Shown here: piece after piece, positions 10,419-19,043 of the stretch | How positions within the stretch are numbered: the first letter of the stretch is position 1 | Layout of the letters: every line of letters begins with the position of its first letter | From: Prochlorococcus sp. AG-436-E22 | GTDB lineage: Bacteria; Cyanobacteriota; Cyanobacteriia; PCC-6307; Cyanobiaceae | Length of the DNA stretch: 51,916 bases | Assembly: GCA_003212615.1 (NCBI GenBank) | Contig: QCPG01000006.1 | Span: forward strand, 1 to 51,916 | Direction: 5' to 3' | Notes under the pieces: generated by a model | The model's input: only the letters and a program-made list of their open reading frames with translations | What the model was told of the DNA's origin: nothing | Databases searched by the model: none | Made by a program: the position numbers and the translations under genes

Positions 10419-10798
10419 TAGAAAGCAGGTCATAAGCCGGGTTCTGTTCATCTTAGATAAGATGGGCAATCATCTATCTAGGGCTGGAATTACTTCACAG
10501 TCTCAAGCGGCGCTTAAAAGTAGATTGTGTAATGGTCATAAATCTACTAAGCCTTGCTCCCAGCTGGGGTTTACCTAGCCAACACTTCTCAATGTTGCTG
10601 GTGCGCTCTTACCGCACCCTTGCACCCTTGCCATACATAAAGTATTAGGCGGTATGTTTCTGTGGCACTATCCTCACGGTTACCCGCACTGGGAATTACC
10701 CAGCAAGCCTGACCATGTGGGAGCCCGGACTTTCCTCAAAAAAGTTTTATTTTGTTTCCAAAATAAAACTTTTTTGCGATTGCCTCTCCTGCTTTCAT
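10419..10798 (-). ncRNA. rnpB: RNase P RNA (catalytic RNA, type A)
   Basis: Catalytic RNA that removes 5' leaders from tRNA precursors. Read on the minus strand, the 5' end carries GAAAGCAGG, which pairs with CCTGCTTTC at the 3' end to form helix P1. The universally conserved GAGGAAAGTCCGGGCTCC and the 3' motif GAACCCGGCTTATGACC are both present, as is GGGTAACCGTGAGGATAGTGCCACAGAAA of the core (split here: GGGTAA, GAGGATAGTG, CCACAGAAA). Helix P3 is a long AU-rich hairpin at about 10738-10777. Ends are set by P1 and may be off by a few bases. The 5' end lies about 36 bases from the divergent tRNA-Arg gene. Confidence 0.96.
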
Positions 10799-10834
10799 TT
10801 AGCATAGTGCTTATTAAGCCAAAAATCATCTATT

Positions 10835-10908
<74 letters not shown>

Positions 10909-10986
10909 TTAAAGTAATAAACTATATGTAGTATGTGTGCAAAATTGCTACTCTCTAGCTAGCGTATAGTTAGTAATAAATCTTTT

Positions 10987-11319
10987 ATGGCTAAGTTGCA
11001 TGATATGCGCTTAAAGCTCTTAATTCAGCAAGAGCATGAACGCATTTCTAAATCTAAACCTAATGATTTAGATCTTTCAATAGTTCAAGCAAGATGCTTA
11101 TGCTGGCTAGCTTTATTGGCAGAAGCTCATGAAGATCAGGCAAATGATGCTGAAAAAAGAGGAGATGCTGAACAAGCAATGGGATGGTTTGCTGATTCTA
11201 TGAGATTAAGAGATGTCATTAACTTGGTTACTAGTATCGAGATACCTTTGCCTGACAGTCCAGATTCACTTGATGAAAATGACGAATTATTGGATGGTCC
11301 TACAATTATGCCCAAATAG
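10987..11319 (+). CDS. conserved hypothetical protein, helical
   Basis: A 110-residue soluble protein that looks mostly alpha-helical for its first 80 residues (heptad-like runs with MRLKLLIQQEHERI and ARCLCWLALLAEAHEDQA), followed by an acidic, proline-containing tail ending LDGPTIMPK. I do not recognise a named family. It stands between tRNA-Arg and another small conserved protein 31 bases downstream, and the two may be co-transcribed. Codon use is like that of its neighbours, which argues for a real gene. Confidence 0.7.
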   Translation: MAKLHDMRLKLLIQQEHERISKSKPNDLDLSIVQARCLCWLALLAEAHEDQANDAEKRGDAEQAMGWFADSMRLRDVINLVTSIEIPLPDSPDSLDENDELLDGPTIMPK

Positions 11320-11350
11320 TGAGATGATATAAAAAGAGTTACATTTTCTT

Positions 11351-11812
11351 TTGCCTGAAGAACCATGTCAATGCTCTGATTGTCAGAGATTTTACAAAGA
11401 GCATGATCGTCTGATTAGAGAATTTCCTACCTTTAACCAGCAACAAGAATTAAATTGGACATCAATTCAATCTTTTAGAACTCTTTGTAGTAAGGTTACT
11501 AGTGAATTACAGAGACAATTATCTGAAAGAGAATCTAATGAAGATATTAATATTAGCCCAGAAGAAAAACATATTTCTGATATAGAAATTACTGAAGCTT
11601 TAGATGAACTTGAAAGCGTGAATGCTTATTTATATTCAATTGAAGCATTAATGGAGAGAATTTTTGATACAAAAATTTCAAAGAATATTGAATCAAAATT
11701 TAAAGAAATTGCAAACGAATTAGCACCAGATCCATTAAATGTGGATAGATTAATTTTGAATAGACTCTTTCATCAAACTCCTGATTTCCCAGATAAGAAC
11801 AATATTACGTAG
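11351..11812 (+). CDS. conserved hypothetical protein with N-terminal CQCSDC motif
   Basis: A 153-residue protein. The best start is a TTG at 11351, because the nearest ATG triplet is out of frame and the N-terminal motif CQCSDCQRFYKEHDRLIREF would be lost with a later start. The closely spaced cysteines suggest metal binding, though only three are near each other. The rest is acidic and helical (ITEALDELESVNAYLYSIEALMERIF in two halves). Its 3' end overlaps the converging glgP gene by eight bases. Function is unknown. Confidence 0.65.
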   Translation: MPEEPCQCSDCQRFYKEHDRLIREFPTFNQQQELNWTSIQSFRTLCSKVTSELQRQLSERESNEDINISPEEKHISDIEITEALDELESVNAYLYSIEALMERIFDTKISKNIESKFKEIANELAPDPLNVDRLILNRLFHQTPDFPDKNNIT

Positions 11813-14351
11813 GTAATTCTTCGAAATCACACGTAATCTCTACAGGCATTGGAGAGACTTTCCAAATAGATTTGCAGTACTCTCTAATAGATCGATCTGA
11901 TGAAAAATAGCCTGACCTTGCTGTATTTAATAATGCCATTTTATTCCAAGATTTTTTATTATTCCAGCATTTACTTACTTCATCCTGTTTGTTTAAGAAG
12001 TCTTCGAAGTCAGCCATCACAAAAAATGGGTCATGACCAGTCAAGCTATTTAATAAAGGTTTGAATAATTCTTTATCCCCGTTACTAAAGTGACCAATTT
12101 CAATTAGATGTATTACTTCTTTGAGTTCTGGACATTTATCAATAAAAGTTTTGGGAGAGTAATTATTATTTTTTAAATCCATAATTTCACTTTCAGTTTT
12201 TCCAAAAAGAAAGAAATTCTCTTTCTTTACAAGATCTCTTAATTCCACATTAGCTCCATCTAAGGTTCCGATAGTCAAAGCCCCATTCATGGCAAACTTC
12301 ATATTTCCAGTTCCAGATGCTTCTTTCCCCGCAGTTGAGATCTGCTCTGAAAGATCAGTTGCCGGATAAACTATTTCACCAAGTTTGACATTATAATCAG
12401 GTAAAAAAACAACCCTTAGTAGACCATCCATATCTGGATCAGAATTAACTACATCAGCAATACCATTAATGAACCGAATCATTAGTTTTGCCATAAAGTA
12501 ACCTGGGGCAGCCTTACCTCCAAAAATTATTGTTCTTGGCACTTCATAAGTGTTTGTACCATTTTTGATTCTTAGATATTGAGCAATAATTTGTAACGCA
12601 TTTAAATGTTGCCTTTTGTATTGATGAATTCTTTTTACTTGAACATCAAATAAACTAGATGGATCGACAAGTATACCTGTTTTTGAATGGATAAAGCTAG
12701 CTAATTTTCGCTTGCCATTTAATTTAGTTTCCTCAAATTTTTGTAAAAAATTGGTGTCATCTTTTTTTTGCTCTAACTTTTGGAGAAGTTCCATGTTAGT
12801 TATCCAATCAGGACCTACTTCTTTTGCTAGCAGGTTAGATAAGGATGGATTTGATAGGGCAACCCATCTTCTTGGAGTAACTCCGTTAGTAATATTTGTG
12901 AATTTTTCAGGCCATAGTTGTGCGAATTCAGGAAGTAGTTGCCTCTTGATTAGGTCTGAGTGAAGTTCTGCTACGCCATTTACATGATGTGCACCAATTG
13001 TGGCTAAGTGAGCCATTCTTACTGATTTAGAGCCTTCTTCATCAATTATTGAGAGTTTTTGAAGGATTTTGTCATCACCAGGATAACGTAGTCTTAATTG
13101 TTGTAGAAATCTCCAATTAATTTCATAAATAATTTCTAGATGGCGAGGAAGGAGATCATTAAATAAACCTAAATCCCATTTCTCTAAAGCTTCTGGAAGT
13201 AAAGTGTGGTTGGTATAAGCAACTGATGAGGTTGTTATGTTCCAAGCTTTATCCCAACCTACTTGATATTGGTCAATAAGAAGTCGCATTAATTCTGCTA
13301 CTGCAATAGCAGGATGAGTATCATTTAATTGGACTGTCCAATGGCGAGGAAATTCTGTTATTGGTATTGATCTTTTTTCAAGACTTCTCAACATATCCTG
13401 AAGAGAACAACTTACGAAAAAGTGTTGTTGTTTGAGTCTTAATCTTCTACCTTCATCAGTTCCATCATTTGGGTATAGAACTTTTGAAAGAGTTTCAGAT
13501 GCAACTTTTTCTTCTACAGCTCCATAGTAATCACCAATATTGAAGGCATAAAAATCAAAACTTTCTGTTGCATCAGCTCTCCATAACCTTAATCTATCGC
13601 ATGTATTTACTCTGTATCCTAAGACTGGCACATCATGAGGCACTCCAATAGCATGTTCTGAAGGTATCCATCTTGATCTGTAATTTCCTTTATCATCTCT
13701 ATAACTTTCAGTTTTACCTCCAAAACCAACAAAACATGATTCATCAGGTTGTGGAAGCTCCCATGGCCATCCACCTTTTAGCCATTTATCAGTAACTTCA
13801 ACTTGCCAACCATCTCTAATTAATTGATTGAATATGCCAAATTCATAACGAATACCATACCCAACTGCGGGAACCTGTAAAGATGCTAATGATTCCATGT
13901 AACATGCGGCAAGTCTGCCAAGTCCACCATTACCTAGTCCAGGTTCTTCTTCTACTTCAAGTATTGTTGACAAAGATTCAATGCCAAATCTTTTTAAAGC
14001 ATCCTCTGCTTCTTGAGTTATTCCTAGATTGAGGAGGTTATTACTTAATTGAGGACCGATTAAAAATTCTGCTGATAAGTACGCAACTGTTTTTTGTGGT
14101 TTTTTTCTTATTACTTCTTGACTGGCTAAATATCTTGTCATTAGCCTATCTTTAACCGCGTAACTTAGAGCCATATACAAGTCGTGAGGACTTGCAGAAG
14201 TAGCTAACTTTCCAAGAGTATAGAAAAGATGAGCTGTCATTCCTTGGAAAACAGCATCAGAATCCATGCCAGCTTTCTCTGGATCTAGGTAGCAGCCTGG
14301 AGTAGGCAAGCGTAGATCGAAGGGTTCGTTGGAATTCATTAGATTAGCCAT
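11805..14351 (-). CDS. glgP: glycogen phosphorylase
   Basis: PLP-dependent enzyme that releases glucose-1-phosphate from glycogen, the night-time carbon store. The 848-residue length is typical. Motifs include ELHSDLIKRQLLPEF, VQVKRIHQYKRQHLNAL, GGKAAPGYFMAK, and the PLP-lysine motif EASGTGNMKFAMNGALTIG with the following TLDGANVEL. The start used here (MANLMNSNEPF) has two possible Met codons five residues apart. The 3' end overlaps the converging small gene by eight bases. Confidence 0.98.
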   Translation of the reverse strand: MANLMNSNEPFDLRLPTPGCYLDPEKAGMDSDAVFQGMTAHLFYTLGKLATSASPHDLYMALSYAVKDRLMTRYLASQEVIRKKPQKTVAYLSAEFLIGPQLSNNLLNLGITQEAEDALKRFGIESLSTILEVEEEPGLGNGGLGRLAACYMESLASLQVPAVGYGIRYEFGIFNQLIRDGWQVEVTDKWLKGGWPWELPQPDESCFVGFGGKTESYRDDKGNYRSRWIPSEHAIGVPHDVPVLGYRVNTCDRLRLWRADATESFDFYAFNIGDYYGAVEEKVASETLSKVLYPNDGTDEGRRLRLKQQHFFVSCSLQDMLRSLEKRSIPITEFPRHWTVQLNDTHPAIAVAELMRLLIDQYQVGWDKAWNITTSSVAYTNHTLLPEALEKWDLGLFNDLLPRHLEIIYEINWRFLQQLRLRYPGDDKILQKLSIIDEEGSKSVRMAHLATIGAHHVNGVAELHSDLIKRQLLPEFAQLWPEKFTNITNGVTPRRWVALSNPSLSNLLAKEVGPDWITNMELLQKLEQKKDDTNFLQKFEETKLNGKRKLASFIHSKTGILVDPSSLFDVQVKRIHQYKRQHLNALQIIAQYLRIKNGTNTYEVPRTIIFGGKAAPGYFMAKLMIRFINGIADVVNSDPDMDGLLRVVFLPDYNVKLGEIVYPATDLSEQISTAGKEASGTGNMKFAMNGALTIGTLDGANVELRDLVKKENFFLFGKTESEIMDLKNNNYSPKTFIDKCPELKEVIHLIEIGHFSNGDKELFKPLLNSLTGHDPFFVMADFEDFLNKQDEVSKCWNNKKSWNKMALLNTARSGYFSSDRSIREYCKSIWKVSPMPVEITCDFEELPT

Positions 14352-14468
14352 ATATCAGACAATAGCCATTTTTTAGAAAAATTCTTTTTTGTAACTTCAG
14401 ATCCACACTTGTTGAGTATTTTTGCTTTTTTTTTACATATTTCTTAAAGTGGGCCCTCAATAAACTAT

Positions 14469-14493
14469 CTTCCAATTAGGAAGTTTTTTTTTT
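14469..14493 (+). terminator. terminator-like hairpin with T10 tract, 10 bases before the antiporter start codon
   Basis: CTTCC (14469-14473), loop AATTA and GGAAG (14479-14483) form a five-pair hairpin followed directly by ten T (14484-14493). The polarity is plus-strand only; on the minus strand the T tract would come first as A. The start codon of the antiporter gene is at 14504, so the hairpin lies in its leader if transcription begins upstream, for example from the TTGAGT/TACATA pair at 14412-14439. It could be an attenuator or could stop antisense transcription coming from glgP. Confidence 0.6.
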
Positions 14494-14503
14494 CGAATTT
14501 AAT

Positions 14504-15871
14504 ATGTATTCATTACTTGCTGAATTAAGTGCACATGATTTAGAAGTTGCTGAAACGTTAATAGGAGTTATAAGATTTCTATTGATTTTTTTAGCTGCAA
14601 GAGCATTAGCAGAAGTATTAGTCAGACTAAGTTTACCAACGATTGTAGGGGAGCTTCTTGCAGGAGTTGTAATAGGAGCATCAGGATTTCATTTATTAAT
14701 CCCTCCCTCAGCTGGTACTGAATTAAATGAAGGACTTGTAAATGTTATTAGTTCTTTAGCTTCAATCCCCCCGGAAGCAGTACCAGATGTTTATTTCGAA
14801 AGCTTTCCATCCCTCCAAGCAGTAGCAACACTCGGGTTATATGCACTTTTATTTTTAACAGGATTGGAAAGTGAGTTAGAAGAATTGGTAGCTGTGGGTG
14901 CTCAAGCTTTTACTGTTGCTATGGCTGGGGTAATTCTGCCATTTGCTTTTGGAACTCTTGGATTAATGTTTATTTTCCAAGTAGATTTAATTCCAGCAGT
15001 TTTTGCTGGAGCATCTATGACAGCTACAAGTATAGGAATTACTGCTAGTGTTTTCGGTGAATTAGGATATTTGAAAACTAGAGAAGGTCAGATTGTTATT
15101 GGTGCTGCAGTTTTAGACGATATTTTGGGTATTGTTATTCTCGCAGTTGTTGTAGCTCTTGCTGCTGGAGGTTCTTTAGAAATTGCTCCTATAGTTAAAT
15201 TAGTTGCAGCTGCTGTAGTATTTGTCATTGCTGCTATCGCATTAAGTCGAACAGCAGCTCCAGGATTTGATTGGTTATTGGATAGATTAAAAGCTCCTGG
15301 GGCTGTTGTAGTAGCGTCTTTTGTGATTCTTGTATTGTGTTGTTTTGTTGCAACAGCTATTGGATTAGAAGCGGCTTTAGGTGCTTTTGCTGCTGGATTA
15401 ATTCTTAGTAGTTCAAAAAATAATCATGCAATTCAACAATCCGTTTTACCTTTAGTATCATTATTTGCAACTATTTTCTTCGTATTAGTAGGTGCTGGAA
15501 TGGATTTATCAGTTATCAATCCACTTGATCCAACCAGTAGATCAGCTCTTGTAGTTGCTGGATTTTTATTAGTTGTTGCAATTATCGGAAAAATTGCAGC
15601 GGGATGGGTATTTTCAAGTGATAAACCTACTAATAGATTAGTTGTAGGTTTGGGTATGATGCCTAGAGGAGAGGTTGGTTTGATATTCCTTGGCCTTGGG
15701 ACAAGTGCTGGTCTGCTCACACCCTCCCTTGAAGCAGCAATTTTATTAATGGTTATTGGTACGACATTTCTTGCACCTGTTCTTTTAAGAATTGTTTTAA
15801 AAGATAAGACACCTGGTGGTGGTAATAAAATTTCAGATGATGTTGCAGCTGATCCTGTGGGTCTTCTTTAG
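14504..15871 (+). CDS. cation:proton antiporter, CPA2 family (NapA/GerN-like)
   Basis: Integral membrane exchanger, probably Na+ or K+ for H+. The 455-residue protein has about twelve to thirteen hydrophobic segments. Typical landmarks are the early LPTIVGELLAGVVIGASGF, LFLTGLE, the ion-site stretch ATSIGITASVFGELGYLKTREGQIVIGAAVLDDILGIVIL (cited here by its key DD pair), and GMMPRGEVGLIFLGLG in the last third. The N-terminus before the first helix is short and acidic, and there is no regulatory TrkA domain at the C-terminus. Which cation is carried cannot be read from sequence. A terminator-like hairpin precedes the start codon. Confidence 0.93.
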   Translation: MYSLLAELSAHDLEVAETLIGVIRFLLIFLAARALAEVLVRLSLPTIVGELLAGVVIGASGFHLLIPPSAGTELNEGLVNVISSLASIPPEAVPDVYFESFPSLQAVATLGLYALLFLTGLESELEELVAVGAQAFTVAMAGVILPFAFGTLGLMFIFQVDLIPAVFAGASMTATSIGITASVFGELGYLKTREGQIVIGAAVLDDILGIVILAVVVALAAGGSLEIAPIVKLVAAAVVFVIAAIALSRTAAPGFDWLLDRLKAPGAVVVASFVILVLCCFVATAIGLEAALGAFAAGLILSSSKNNHAIQQSVLPLVSLFATIFFVLVGAGMDLSVINPLDPTSRSALVVAGFLLVVAIIGKIAAGWVFSSDKPTNRLVVGLGMMPRGEVGLIFLGLGTSAGLLTPSLEAAILLMVIGTTFLAPVLLRIVLKDKTPGGGNKISDDVAADPVGLL

Positions 15872-15914
15872 AAAATAATTTTATTAGAATTGTCCGATAC
15901 AAGGTTTTTGATTC

Positions 15915-16814
15915 ATGAAAAAATCAGCTCTAATAGATAGTGATGTAAATTATGATTGGAATTTTTTAAATTACCCAATACATACTGTCTCAGCTAAGCC
16001 AGAACATTCTGCAAAGGAATGCGCAATTTTATTAATTCATGGTTTTGGAGCTTCTACGGATCATTGGAGATTCAACATCCCTATTTTGAGTAAAAAATAT
16101 GAAGTTCATGCAATGGATCTACTTGGTTTTGGAAAAAGTCCTAAGCCTCAAGATGTTGAATACTCAGGATCTCTATGGAAAGATCAAGTTGTGGCTTACG
16201 TCAAAGAGAAAATAAGAAAACCTACAATTGTTGTTGGAAATTCATTAGGTGGATATGCAGCATTAGCGGCTGGTGCAGAATTAAATGAACTTAACGCAGG
16301 AGTTATATTACTCAATGCTGCCGGATACTTTAGTGAAGAAAAAACTATTAAAAAGAATATGTTGCAAACTTCAATCGAAACTGTTGCAGGAATATTGTTG
16401 AAAAATGTTGTTCTTCAACGTTTGATTTTTGATAATATGAGAAATCCAAAAAATATTAAAAAAACTTTGAATCAAGTTTATGTTGATAAAAAAAATGTTG
16501 ATGATTTTTTAGTTGAGTCAATAAGGAAGCCTTCGCTGGATGTCGGTGCTTTTAATGTTTTTAGAAGTGTATTTAACCCATCAGGTCCTCAGGGATTGCC
16601 TTTGGATAAGTTATTCGCAAAGCTAAATGCACCATTATTACTTCTTTGGGGAGGGAAAGATCCATGGATGAACACTCCAAAAAAAAGAAATCTATATAAA
16701 AAATTTATACCAAATAATACAAAAGAAATTATTCTTGATGCAGGACATTGTCCTCATGATGAGATCCCTGAATTAGTTAATCAGCATATTTTGGATTGGG
16801 TTGATTCTCTGTAA
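15915..16814 (+). CDS. alpha/beta hydrolase
   Basis: A 299-residue hydrolase of the alpha/beta fold. The oxyanion motif LIHGFGASTDHWRFN, the nucleophile elbow GNSLGGYAA, and the late acid and histidine (GGKDPWM, DAGHCPHDE) are all visible. Substrate is unknown; such proteins in cyanobacteria are variously esterases or haloalkane-dehalogenase-like, and nothing here decides. It is followed after nine bases by the mutarotase-like gene, so the two are probably co-transcribed. Confidence 0.88.
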   Translation: MKKSALIDSDVNYDWNFLNYPIHTVSAKPEHSAKECAILLIHGFGASTDHWRFNIPILSKKYEVHAMDLLGFGKSPKPQDVEYSGSLWKDQVVAYVKEKIRKPTIVVGNSLGGYAALAAGAELNELNAGVILLNAAGYFSEEKTIKKNMLQTSIETVAGILLKNVVLQRLIFDNMRNPKNIKKTLNQVYVDKKNVDDFLVESIRKPSLDVGAFNVFRSVFNPSGPQGLPLDKLFAKLNAPLLLLWGGKDPWMNTPKKRNLYKKFIPNNTKEIILDAGHCPHDEIPELVNQHILDWVDSL

Positions 16815-16823
16815 GTAATAATT

Positions 16824-17678
16824 GTGAAACTTGAATTATCTAATAAAGATCAAGGAATTTTTGTCTTTCAATTAGATAAAAATAACTACATTAAATTTTG
16901 TCCTGAAAGAGGAGGTGTTATTACAAATTGGGTTTCGGATGGTAATGAAATACTTTATTTCGATGAAAAAAGATTTATGGATAAGACAAAAAGTATTAGG
17001 GGAGGTATTCCAATCTTGTTTCCAATATGTGGAAATCTCAGTACCTCTAGTTCAGTATTTGGAAATGGTTATTTGCAGTTACCACAACATGGTTTCGCTA
17101 GGCATTTGCAATGGCAATACTCCTTCAATGAAAATGAAAGATTTTTATGCTTATTTTTAAATGCATCTAAAAAAACCAAAAAATTTTATCCTTTCGATTT
17201 CGAACTAAGAATAGAAGTTACCTTAAAGATTAACTGTTTAGAATTTGCAATTACAATCCATAACAAAACAGACTTTGCTATGCCTATAAATTTTGGTTTG
17301 CATCCTTATTTTAATGTTTCAGATTTCAAGAATCTAAATTTTATTGATCATCCACTTAATTGTCAGGATCAAGAAAGAAATATTATAAGTAATACTTTGG
17401 ATGAATTAAACAAAATTAATTTAGGAGTTGATCTGCTTATGTATACTTCCGGTAGAAGCTCTTTTCGAGATAAAATTTTTAAAAGACAGGTTACTTTAAA
17501 TCATCCATACCCTTTTGATTTAGGCGTTATTTGGAGTGATCCTCCAAGAAGAATGATATGTCTCGAGCCTTGGACTAGTCCCCGAAATTCTTTTGTTGAT
17601 AGATTTAGAAACATTATGATTCCTTCAAATGATAGTAAAAGGTTAAATGCCTCAATACAAATAAAATCTCTTAAGTAA
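16824..17678 (+). CDS. aldose 1-epimerase (galactose mutarotase) superfamily protein
   Basis: Sugar-binding beta-sandwich protein of the mutarotase / glucose-6-phosphate 1-epimerase type. The 284-residue protein starts with GTG at 16824, nine bases after the hydrolase stop. Family features are the early RGGVITNWVSDGNEILYF, the RGGIPILFPICGN motif, PQHGFAR with a catalytic-type His, NFGLHPYFNV with the second His, and CLEPWTSP near the end with the Glu base. The pattern GGIPILFP suggests the D-hexose-6-phosphate or general mutarotase branch. The substrate is not decided. Confidence 0.85.
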   Translation: MKLELSNKDQGIFVFQLDKNNYIKFCPERGGVITNWVSDGNEILYFDEKRFMDKTKSIRGGIPILFPICGNLSTSSSVFGNGYLQLPQHGFARHLQWQYSFNENERFLCLFLNASKKTKKFYPFDFELRIEVTLKINCLEFAITIHNKTDFAMPINFGLHPYFNVSDFKNLNFIDHPLNCQDQERNIISNTLDELNKINLGVDLLMYTSGRSSFRDKIFKRQVTLNHPYPFDLGVIWSDPPRRMICLEPWTSPRNSFVDRFRNIMIPSNDSKRLNASIQIKSLK

Positions 17679-17691
17679 TTTTGCAATACTT

Positions 17692-19041
17692 ATGAAATTT
17701 GTCGTTATAGATGATGATCCCACAGGTTCTCAAACTGTTCACGATTGCTTATTACTGCTTAAGTGGGACTGCTCAACTTTAGTTAAAGGTTTTGAATCTA
17801 AATCTAATTTATTTTTTATTTTGGCTAATACAAGGTCACTATCGGAAAATGATGCGAAATTAATAATAGAGGAAATTTGTAAAAATCTTAAGACTGTAAT
17901 TGCTTCTCACGCCTATGAAGAGGAAATTATTTTTATAAGTAGAGGAGACTCTACTCTTCGAGGACATAACTTTTTAGAGCCAAGTACTCTAAATAGTTGC
18001 TTAGGTCCTTTTGATGCTACTTTTCATATTCCAGCTTTCATAGAGGGTAAAAGATTAACAATTAATGGCTCTCATTTTGTAGATAAAACCCCTATTAGAA
18101 AAACAATTTTTGCAAAAGATAAAATTTTTGGATATGAGACAAGTAATGTCAAGAATCTTTTATTTCAGCGGAGTAAATCTCAAATAAATTTTGAAGATAT
18201 TCAAAATCTTTTATTGTCAGATATCGAAATGCTAAATGATGAAGAAAATAATATTGTTTTTAAAACACTAAAGAACTTGAAGAATAATAAACATGTAATT
18301 GTAGATGTAGAAAACTATTCTCAACTAAAAAAATTTTCTTTAGTAATTAAAAAATTAATTAAACACAAAAAATTCCTTTTTCGAACCGCAGCAAGTTTTA
18401 TAAGTTCAATTTCTGAGAAAAAAAGTGTCTCTCAGAGTGAAAGATTTTTCTCTAGTTTAAGAATAAGAAATAAAGAAAAGAGTTTTCTTCCAGGACTGAT
18501 AATTGTTGGATCTTATGTAGAACTTTCAACAATACAATTGAATAATTTATTAGAGATAAGTAATTGCAATCCAGTTGAATTAGATGTTTTTGAATTCTTT
18601 AAAATTACTTCATCAGATAATAATCAGAAGCGAAGGAATTTGTTTAAAAATAAATTTTTGAAAGAAATTAGATGTTCTTTTGAGAAAGGACAAACTCCTG
18701 TTTTGTTTACTTCAAGAAAATTTATGTCCTTAGATTCTTATGAACTAGTTAATTTTTATAATTTACTTGCTTGTTTTATTGCTGAATTAGTTGCAGATTT
18801 GAAGTATGAAATAGGATATTTGATTTCAAAAGGTGGAATAACAACAAATTTGATTCTTAGTAATGGACTTAATGCAGATTATGTTTATCTTGAAGGACAG
18901 ATTTTAACAGGCATTTCAGTGGTGACTTACAACCTAAAAAATGGCGAAAAACTTCCTATTGTTACTCATCCTGGAAATATTGGCACTAAAGATTCACTGG
19001 TTAATATTTGGAAAGTTTTTGAAAATAAAAATAATTTTTAA
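17692..19041 (+). CDS. four-carbon acid sugar kinase family protein (OtnK-like, formerly DUF1537)
   Basis: ATP-dependent kinase homologue; characterised relatives phosphorylate D-threonate, D-erythronate and similar acid sugars. The N-terminal domain begins VVIDDDPTGSQTVHDCLLLL, with SRGDSTLRGHNFLEP and PAFIEGKRLTINGSHFVD as the substrate-side motifs. The C-terminal nucleotide domain has GLIIVGSYVELSTIQ, ISKGGITTNLIL and VTHPGNIGTKDSL. At 449 residues it is full length. It follows the mutarotase-like gene by 13 bases and converges on icd with a two-base gap. No partner dehydrogenase or isomerase of the known pathways lies in the window, so the substrate is unknown. Confidence 0.88.
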   Translation: MKFVVIDDDPTGSQTVHDCLLLLKWDCSTLVKGFESKSNLFFILANTRSLSENDAKLIIEEICKNLKTVIASHAYEEEIIFISRGDSTLRGHNFLEPSTLNSCLGPFDATFHIPAFIEGKRLTINGSHFVDKTPIRKTIFAKDKIFGYETSNVKNLLFQRSKSQINFEDIQNLLLSDIEMLNDEENNIVFKTLKNLKNNKHVIVDVENYSQLKKFSLVIKKLIKHKKFLFRTAASFISSISEKKSVSQSERFFSSLRIRNKEKSFLPGLIIVGSYVELSTIQLNNLLEISNCNPVELDVFEFFKITSSDNNQKRRNLFKNKFLKEIRCSFEKGQTPVLFTSRKFMSLDSYELVNFYNLLACFIAELVADLKYEIGYLISKGGITTNLILSNGLNADYVYLEGQILTGISVVTYNLKNGEKLPIVTHPGNIGTKDSLVNIWKVFENKNNF

Positions 19042-19043
19042 AA

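Noticed and set aside
12712-12963. Plus-strand frame inside glgP
   Set aside because: Shadow of the long, well-supported minus-strand glgP gene.
14352-14468. Sodium, lithium or pH-type riboswitch before the antiporter
   Set aside because: No conserved core of the classes I know could be found, and the likely leader is too short.
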